DNA of 64,000 nucleotides from Asterochloris sp. CNOR1. Its lineage: Eukaryota > Chlorophyta > Trebouxiophyceae > Trebouxiales > Trebouxiaceae. Both the position numbers and the translations under genes were made by a program. The notes under the pieces are model-generated. The model did not search any database and was not told the DNA's origin. It saw only the letters and a list, made by a program, of their open reading frames with translations. Positions 58,601-64,000 of the stretch are shown one piece after another; position 1 is the first letter of the stretch, and each line of letters begins with the position of its first letter. The stretch spans positions 744,001 to 808,000 of the forward strand of contig OZ017750.1 of assembly GCA_963969365.1 (NCBI GenBank). Direction: 5' to 3'.

Positions 58601-61600
58601 GCTTGGGGCCCCTGCATGGTGTGCTGCACAGGTGCCCCTGCAGCAGCTGATGCGCCTGGGGTGGCTGCTGAGGGAGGAGCATCCCTGCTGCCCAGACCGC
58701 TGCCCACCAATGCTGGGCCTGCGAGCAACACGCACACACTCAGCTTGCTCCCGGCACCACACCCTCTGACACGTTGTGGGGCTGAAAGACAGTACTGGGA
58801 CTTCAGAACTACAAATAGCAGGCTGCAATTGGCTCCACCTGACAATGTGACGCTTGACTTCACAGGTGCAAAGTACAGCACAGTGTGCAGCTGATCCTAC
58901 CTGATGTGGCCCCAAAAGCTCCAGCTGCAAGCTGCGAGCTTGATGTAGTCTGAGTTCCCTCAGCCTGGAGGACACTGTCAGCACCTCTGGCTCCAGTGTG
59001 CATGTGAACACCAGCTCCAAGCGGCGCCCTGAGGCTTAGCTGCCCACACCATGGTGGGCGCCCAAGCTGAGCATGCAGCTGCTGTGGTACAGCCACCCCT
59101 GCAGGACAGAGAGCATCAAACTGTCACGATTTGGCTGCAGACTGCACCCCTTTTGACCAGGCAGGATACTGTACAACACCTCAGGCTGTACAACAAGTCT
59201 GGAGACAAGGTCGTGTAGAACTGGCCCTGGACTGAGCAAGATCCAGCAACCCTGCACAAGTTTCGCCAACTCACAGTTCTATGAAGCGTAAGCGAGGCAA
59301 AAACAGCGCACCATGGCGGACTTCAGTTGGAGCCAGGTAGCTGCCATGTCCACTGCACTGCATACTGGAGGCGCCTCCAGCCATGTACTGCTGCTGCTGC
59401 TGCTGGAGCCCAGCCTGCCGCTCAGCCACCATCGAAAAGGCAGAATGTGGCGCGCAGGGTCTGCCAACCCCAGTAGGCGGGCGTGAGCAGCCTGCGGGGT
59501 GGCTGGCAGCGCCTGAGAGCCTGACTGGGGCGCTGACTGGCCGGCCAGGGGGCCTGCCTGCTGCGCGAGGGGCAGAGGATGCCCTCTGCAGTGTTGCTGG
59601 CTGCTGCTGCTGCTGCTGCACAAGAGCTGGTGCAGGGTGGGAGGACTGAGCAGCAGCAGCAAAGGGGCTCTGCATGGGGGCAGGCCTGTGCACATGCAGG
59701 CGTGCTGCCCCGGCATCAGCAGCTGCAGCAGCAGCCTCTGCTGCAGCCTGCACCGCTGCAGCGGTGAAGGTGGCTCCTGGGGTTGATTGCAAGGCTGCGC
59801 TGTTTGTCCTGCTGGTGGGCGCACTGCTGGGGCGGGCCCTGGCTCTGACAGCCTGCGAAGCCTGTATGCAGACAGCCCAGGCTCCGAGAAATGTCTTATT
59901 GGCGCCTGGAGCACTGCACTTCTGCCTGGCCTCAAAGCGCAGGCACATCATGCACACACCTTGCATGCTGGGGTCCAGCCTCTGCATGCATGAGGTGGTG
60001 TTGTGTGCCAGCCCACCTGACGCTCCAGTCCAAGCCTTGCCTCAGATGAGCCGCCACCTTCCCCCCTGTGGCCCTCATCATCACTCCTGCTGCGCTTGCC
60101 CTGGGTCAGTCCTGCAATGACCTCAGCAGCAGCCTGCGCCTCAGCAGCAGCTGCCTCCGCTTCCTGCCTGCCCCTCTTGCGGGTGACCATGCGCCGCGGT
60201 GGCGACAGCAGCATGGTGTCCTGCCCCTGCCCAGCTGGCCGTGCAGACTTGGGGCGCCGTGCCAAGGTGACACTGCGAGGCGCGGCAGGTTTCTGTGCAC
60301 TCTTGGAATAAGTTCGCTCTGTGCGGGTACGCTTGCCGCGCGTCTTGCGGCCGCCACTGCCGCTGCCGGGGCGGCGCCCCACTTGTGCACTGCTGGGGCG
60401 GGCCAGCGCGGTCGCTCGCTGGTGAGCGGCCTGGTCCTGTTGTAGGCGCTGCAGCTTCTCTACAGCCTCGGCGGCCCTCCGCTTGAGCACCTGCGCCATC
60501 TGCTCTGCCTACGGCAGCCAGGGCATGACCCAGTCAGCGAGCTGCAGGCCGGTCATTCACAAAGCTAACGTTGCCCTGGCATATCACTGGCAGTGTGGGG
60601 TGGGAGCAGGCTTGGAAGCATGGCAAAGAGCAGCAGGCCCAGGACATTGGTGGTTGAGCTCTGACAAGGGCAGCTGCTGAGCCGAAGGTAAACACATCAG
60701 GTGCCCACCTCCCGGGCAGTACGCATCAAGCTGTCCCCCACCACCCTGCGACTCCTCAGTGCCTTCTCTGATGCCTCGCCGGCAGCAGCCTCAGCCTCTG
60801 CAATAGCTGCAGCCCTGGCTGCCCTGCACACAAGCATGTCAAGGTAACCAACAGAGCAGCATAGCACATGCGGTCCTGATGCCACCCACAGCATCTTGAA
60901 CTTGTTTGTGAACAACTGCTCCAGACAAACCGCCACCTGCGCACTTTGTGAGCCAGCCTCAATCAGCTAAACTGGCAGCCTGATCTGACAGGCAGAACGT
61001 TGGTTTACCTGACAGCCTCCTGCGTTGTGGGGTCTGTGCGCAGGAGCTCATTCATGTGCCACTCAATGTCCTCAGGGAGGCCTATGATGGGAGGAGCAGG
61101 GTCTAGCAGGGCAGGCTCTGGCACTGCCGGTTCCTCCACAGACAGCTGCCGGTAAAAGCTGCTGGGGGAAGGGCCAGACTTGCTGTGAGCCTGCCAAGCC
61201 CCTTTGCCGGCCTGCAAGCCTGCTGCAGGGGGCCGTCCTGCGGCTGCTGCTGCGCCTGCCAGCCCCTCGGATGATGCCTGGGTGCCATTCACACTCAGGC
61301 CCTCCTCCTCCCCCTGCAGTTGCTCCCCTGCTGCCAGCAGCTGCAGGAGGCCCTCACTGGCCTCAGCAGCTGCTGCTGCAGTCTCTGCCTCCACGTCAGA
61401 GGGTGAGCTAGGGTCACTGCCAGCACCAGCAGGGACCCGTGCTGCTTCCACTTGCGCAGCAGCAGCCGCAGGCGCCAGCACTGCATGCAGCTGAGCAGCA
61501 GCCGCCGCTGGTGCCAGTGCCGCCTCCAGCTGGGCGGCAGCAGCCGCTGCAGCATGGCCTGCCTCAGTTGCAGCGGCACTCAACGCAACCGCTGAGGCCT

Positions 61601-62066
61601 GCTGCTTGTCAGCAGTTCCAGCTTCAGCAGCAGCATGCGCCCCAGCCCTGGCGGGTGCAGAAGGGGCTGGCTGCAGCACCAGCAGACCGCCGCAAGCGCC
61701 TCCAGACACACAGACACTGCTGGGCCTGCTAGCACTTGCGAATGCCGGGGCTGCTGCATCTGCAGCTGTGGCCCTTGCGGGCTGTGCGGCATGTCTGGGG
61801 GGCAGGGGTGCAGCTGCGACTGGGCTGGCAAAGGCCTGTGCCAGGCTGGTGTTAGGGACAGGGGATGTGAGGCCTGAGCTGGTGGCCTGGCCCCGCAGTC
61901 CCCCAAGGATGGGCCCTGCTGGTGAACTGGCAGCCCGCAGCAGGGGAAGGCGTCTGGGGCTGTTCTCTGTGAGGGGGCGAGGGCTTGGTATGGCATGGCG
62001 AGCGGCTTTGGTGGCTGGCGACCTGCACAGGTCAGATAAGACTGGCAGCACGGTGGCGGCCTGCAT
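55615..62066 (-). CDS. Large Ala/Gln-rich protein of unknown function
   Basis: I do not recognise the family. The minus-strand ATG at 62066 starts MQAATVLPVLSDLCRSPATK. Exon 1 (to about 61006) is very Ala-rich and ends DIEWHMNELLRTDPTTQEAV. Exon 2 (about 60829-60715) has IAEAEAAAGEASEKALRSRR, likely coiled coil. Exon 3 (about 60512-60020) has AEQMAQVLKRRAAEAVEKLQ and basic, nuclear-type stretches (RKTRGKRTRTERTY, MVTRKRGRQE). The next has GVCMMCLRFEARQK (CxxC) and Gln runs. The largest exon (about 58715-57263) is Gln-rich and ends SRKVIMAADHADALTNLEVH. Short conserved-looking exons follow: WTGRIEKLTHGKMLVSWYEK (56.6 kb), DKWNLAKDANGQLVQDYMEA (56.0 kb), KVLFLGWAAGQGVLAVFDNF and AEARLAALMKQEEEQ, then the stop at 55615. 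RPSSAP-type motifs recur (ARPSSAP, RPVSAP, ARPSSAQ, RRPKSAR). A nuclear or cytoskeletal scaffold is possible. The region could hold two genes. Confidence 0.6.
56140..56520. repeat. Degenerate 33-70 bp tandem repeat in an intron, units ending in CTGCAG
   Basis: About eight units follow each other, each starting GCTGCC-like, then ACAAGCCAGGG, and ending in TCATGCTGCAG-like sequence (for example 56349-56380 and 56381-56415). On the minus strand each unit begins with CTGCAG, the usual acceptor here, followed by a GGCCCTGGC block similar to the start of the next exon (CTGCAG then ACAAGTGGAACCTGGCC at about 56057). The array thus looks derived from that acceptor edge. Confidence 0.65.
56915..57262. 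repeat. Tandem copies (about 90-125 bp) of an exon donor edge
   Basis: The Gln-rich exon ends at 57263 with, in plus-strand order, AATGGGCCTCACCAGCACAG then CTGCCG. The same block recurs at 56920-56943 (ATGGGTCTCACCAGCACAGC), 57013-57027 (GAACCACCAGCACAG) and 57123-57155 (CAATGGGC, then CTCACCA, then GCACAGCTGCC). The intervening parts also match, for example CCCTCGATTC before two of the copies. On the coding strand each copy keeps a GTGAGN-type donor. Confidence 0.8.
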
Positions 62067-63228
62067 TCTTTGCTGCGGTACATTGAAGAGCTGGAGGAGT
62101 TAGAATGCAGGTCAGCGCAACTGCCAGCAGGTCGTATTGGTGGCAGATAGGTCAGCCAAGAGTGTAAGCGCGTTACAGGGGCTGCCAGCACCAGGATGCA
62201 TTTTTGTGACCTGCGAGCCGATGGAGCAAGCTGGCTGCCACAGGTCCCCAGTTCTGCACATATTTCAAATCAGCAGTGTTGACAAATTTGCCGCCCACCT
62301 TAGATTTTCTTTGCCATGTGCAGAGCTCATCCTCCTGGGGCTGTGGATATCAGTCTGCAACAGCATGATGAAATGCTTGCTCTACTGGAGGCAACGCCTA
62401 TGGGTGGTGGCATTCCTCAGGCTCTTGGTTGCAGAGGCAGGCAGACAGAAGCAAGTATACAACTGAGCAAGCACAACCACAACTGCTGCGGCGTTGTACA
62501 CTGGCATTGCTGGGGCAGCACCCCTGTCTGTACACTGATTGAGCTTGTGTGGCCTCAGCAAAGTTTTTAGCCTGACCTGGCCAGCTGGCAGTGGCGAGCA
62601 TGGCTTGACTGCCTGGTTTTGAGCCTGATCATGCTCCTGCTGCTGCAATGGGAGTTGCAGCTGGTTCATGCTGACTGAGAGGCCTACAGGTCAGGTAATG
62701 TGCGGAGTTGACCATAGGGCACAGATTGGCACCATGTCAACAATGTCCTGCACATGTGCATCTGAATCATGCTCCCAGCCTGCTGGCAGATGACATGCAG
62801 TTGCGCACCGCAGGTCAGGTCAGTGCCATTTTCAAACGTCATAGGACTGCTGGGCAAGCAGGGGCTATGCTCAGTCTGCAGGCGTTCAGATATGGTCCTC
62901 ACACCTCCTCATGCTCAGTGCATTGCATCAAGACTTTCAATGCAAGGTCTGCAGTGGCGATGCTTCCCACCTTTTACGTGTGCTCAGCCATGCGTCAGCC
63001 TAACCCAAGCGATCGGTTCGCAGGGCAGCTCTTTGCTAGATCAGATTGGCGATGGAACAACCAGGCGAAAGGTCTGACCAGCATGTAACCTAGAAATGGC
63101 CAGTGGACCACTTTGACCTTGCTGTTGCTGTTGCTTGTGCTGCTTCGTTGTCCATATTCTCAATCCAGAGGTGACGAAAGCATGAGGTGAGCTTGCCCAG
63201 CAAGAGAATGTGAGAAGATAGCTGCGCC
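62067..63228. other. Region upstream of the Ala/Gln-rich gene, no confident gene
   Basis: This should contain the 5' UTR and promoter of the minus-strand gene. A minus-strand stretch just upstream of the ATG (LFNVPQQR, preceded by CTCCAG) may be the start of a spliced exon, which would put the true start further up. On the plus strand 62820-63080 is open in places (for example SAMRQPNPSDRFAGQLFARS) but lacks an identifiable partner. I see nothing else. Confidence 0.3.
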
Positions 63229-64000
63229 TCACAGAAATATCAGTGTAGCCTCAAAGAGGTCTTCATCCTCAGCAGCCAGAACTGCTACCATAGTGGACCT
63301 GGAGCGCACGGACAAGCTGGAGGTGACCTCGCCAGAGGCCAAGCAAGGATGCATGGGCATGCTTCCATCCGCCTCAGGTGGCACCCCTCATGTCATGATG
63401 CTGTTGTCTACCACCCTCAGAGTTGCTGCAGCGTTGCAACTGTTCTCATGCCCTGGTGTCTGCTGTGCCTGGCAGCAATGGGCGCACATCTCTGCGCATT
63501 CTGGATCTTGTTAAGATGCTGCAGGCCTGCAGCATCATGCACACTGATGGGTTCTTGACACTCAGCCTGTCTGTGTTAGCGACAGACGGACAGCGCTGCG
63601 AGCAAATAGGTGCAGCACATATTCACAGGGAGCATGCTGGGTGGTACGCTGCCATCTGTGCTGCGCAAGCCTGTGGCAGGCCAGCATCATGGGACATGGG
63701 TGGCCGGGGGCCTCAGTGGCAGCAAGGGCTGTTCCGATGTTTGATCAGGCGATACCACCCTGCCAACATGCCCTTTGGCAGACATCTGCTTCACTTTCAG
63801 AAACATCGTACACCGCCGACCACAGTTGTCCCGATTGCAGCCATGCACATCGTGTTGGATCCAGTGATTGGTGGATGCAGGTGAGGCTGCACGGCCTGGC
63901 CATGCAGCGGCAGTCTTGGCTCTGGCTCAGTTACTGCAGGTGGCTCTCCAGATTTAGCTGGCTGCATGCGGCACTGAAAGCTGGCCTGCAAGAGGCGCTG
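63229..64000. other. Exon-like fragments of an unidentified gene at the right edge, strand ambiguous
   Basis: Plus-strand candidates are TIVDLERTDKLEVTSPEAKQ (about 63285-63345), NGRTSLRILDLVKMLQA (63477-63530, after GGCAG) and RTPPTTVVPIAAMHIVLDPV ending in a GT donor at about 63882. On the minus strand 63400-63229 reads LASGEVTSSLSVRSRSTMVA then AAEDEDLFEATLIFL and a stop, which also looks like a protein C-terminus. Both cannot be right over 63285-63345. The gene continues beyond the window, so no function is proposed. Confidence 0.3.

Noticed and set aside
57259-62191. Very long open frames on both strands over the Ala/Gln-rich gene
   Set aside because: The Gln/Ala codon runs leave the other frames free of stops. 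Only the minus-strand frame joins in phase through plausible splice sites into the conserved-looking C-terminal exons, so the others are treated as shadows.
1-64000. Transposons, viral insertions, rRNA or tRNA genes
   Set aside because: I found no transposase, reverse transcriptase, terminal repeats, capsid-like genes, or tRNA/rRNA signatures. Short tRNA genes could still be missed without a folding search.

Overview
This window is nuclear DNA of a green alga, probably trebouxiophyte-like (inference). Short exons are separated by many introns that mostly end in CTGCAG. The proteins are of plant/algal type: a mitochondrial glycine decarboxylase P-protein, an SYP5-type Qc-SNARE, a LAZ1/TMEM184-type membrane protein, a plastid ribosomal protein L1 and a beta-MPP. 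There is no sign of bacterial operons, rRNA, tRNA, CRISPR or an intact transposon. Most long open frames opposite or inside these genes are GC-driven shadows. All gene models were built by reading exons by eye, so the outer boundaries are firmer than every internal splice site.

Layout. 1-2086 (-): HGH1, running off the left edge. 3015-7655 (-) and 7927-11723 (-): two tandem copies of a gene family I do not recognise. 12422-14169 (+): SYP5-like syntaxin. 14478-24835 (-): glycine decarboxylase P-protein. 24991-28176 (-): CysM-type cysteine synthase fused to a Clot/TRP14 thioredoxin-like domain. 28435-31454 (+): LURP-one/tubby-C2-like protein. 31655-33055 (+): small unrecognised protein. 33251-35898 (-): monoacylglycerol-lipase-like alpha/beta hydrolase. 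36061-40262 (+): mitochondrial processing peptidase beta. 40500-46221 (+): LAZ1/TMEM184. 46511-48620 (-): plastid L1. 48800-49868 (+): METTL21-like methyltransferase. 49898-about 51.8 kb (-): CBP3/UQCC1 complex III chaperone. 52165-55114 (+): GPATCH4-like G-patch protein. 55615-62066 (-): large Ala/Gln-rich protein of unknown role. 62-64 kb: unresolved fragments.

Working relations. Beta-MPP is also a structural core subunit of complex III in plants and algae, and the UQCC1 gene encodes a complex III assembly chaperone. The P-protein supplies mitochondrial glycine cleavage. The cysteine synthase fusion joins cysteine formation to a probable cystine/thiol reductase. These genes are neighbours, not an operon. 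Several pairs are divergent with short spacers (28.2, 36.0 and 48.7 kb), and one convergent pair leaves only 29 bp between stop codons (49.87 kb).

The most striking unexplained signal is in the introns. At many loci an intron beside an exon is filled with decayed tandem copies of that exon's edge, including its splice site. Some lie on the acceptor side (beta-MPP 37.76 kb, P-protein 16.0, 19.2 and 21.9 kb). Others lie on the donor side (LAZ1 44.8-45.2 kb, UQCC1 50.6-51.0 kb, Ala/Gln-rich gene 56.9-57.26 kb). This looks like a recurrent genome-wide process that lengthens introns and seeds decoy splice sites. GC-AG introns are also unusually frequent, and the tandem paralogs differ by at least two intron presence/absence events.
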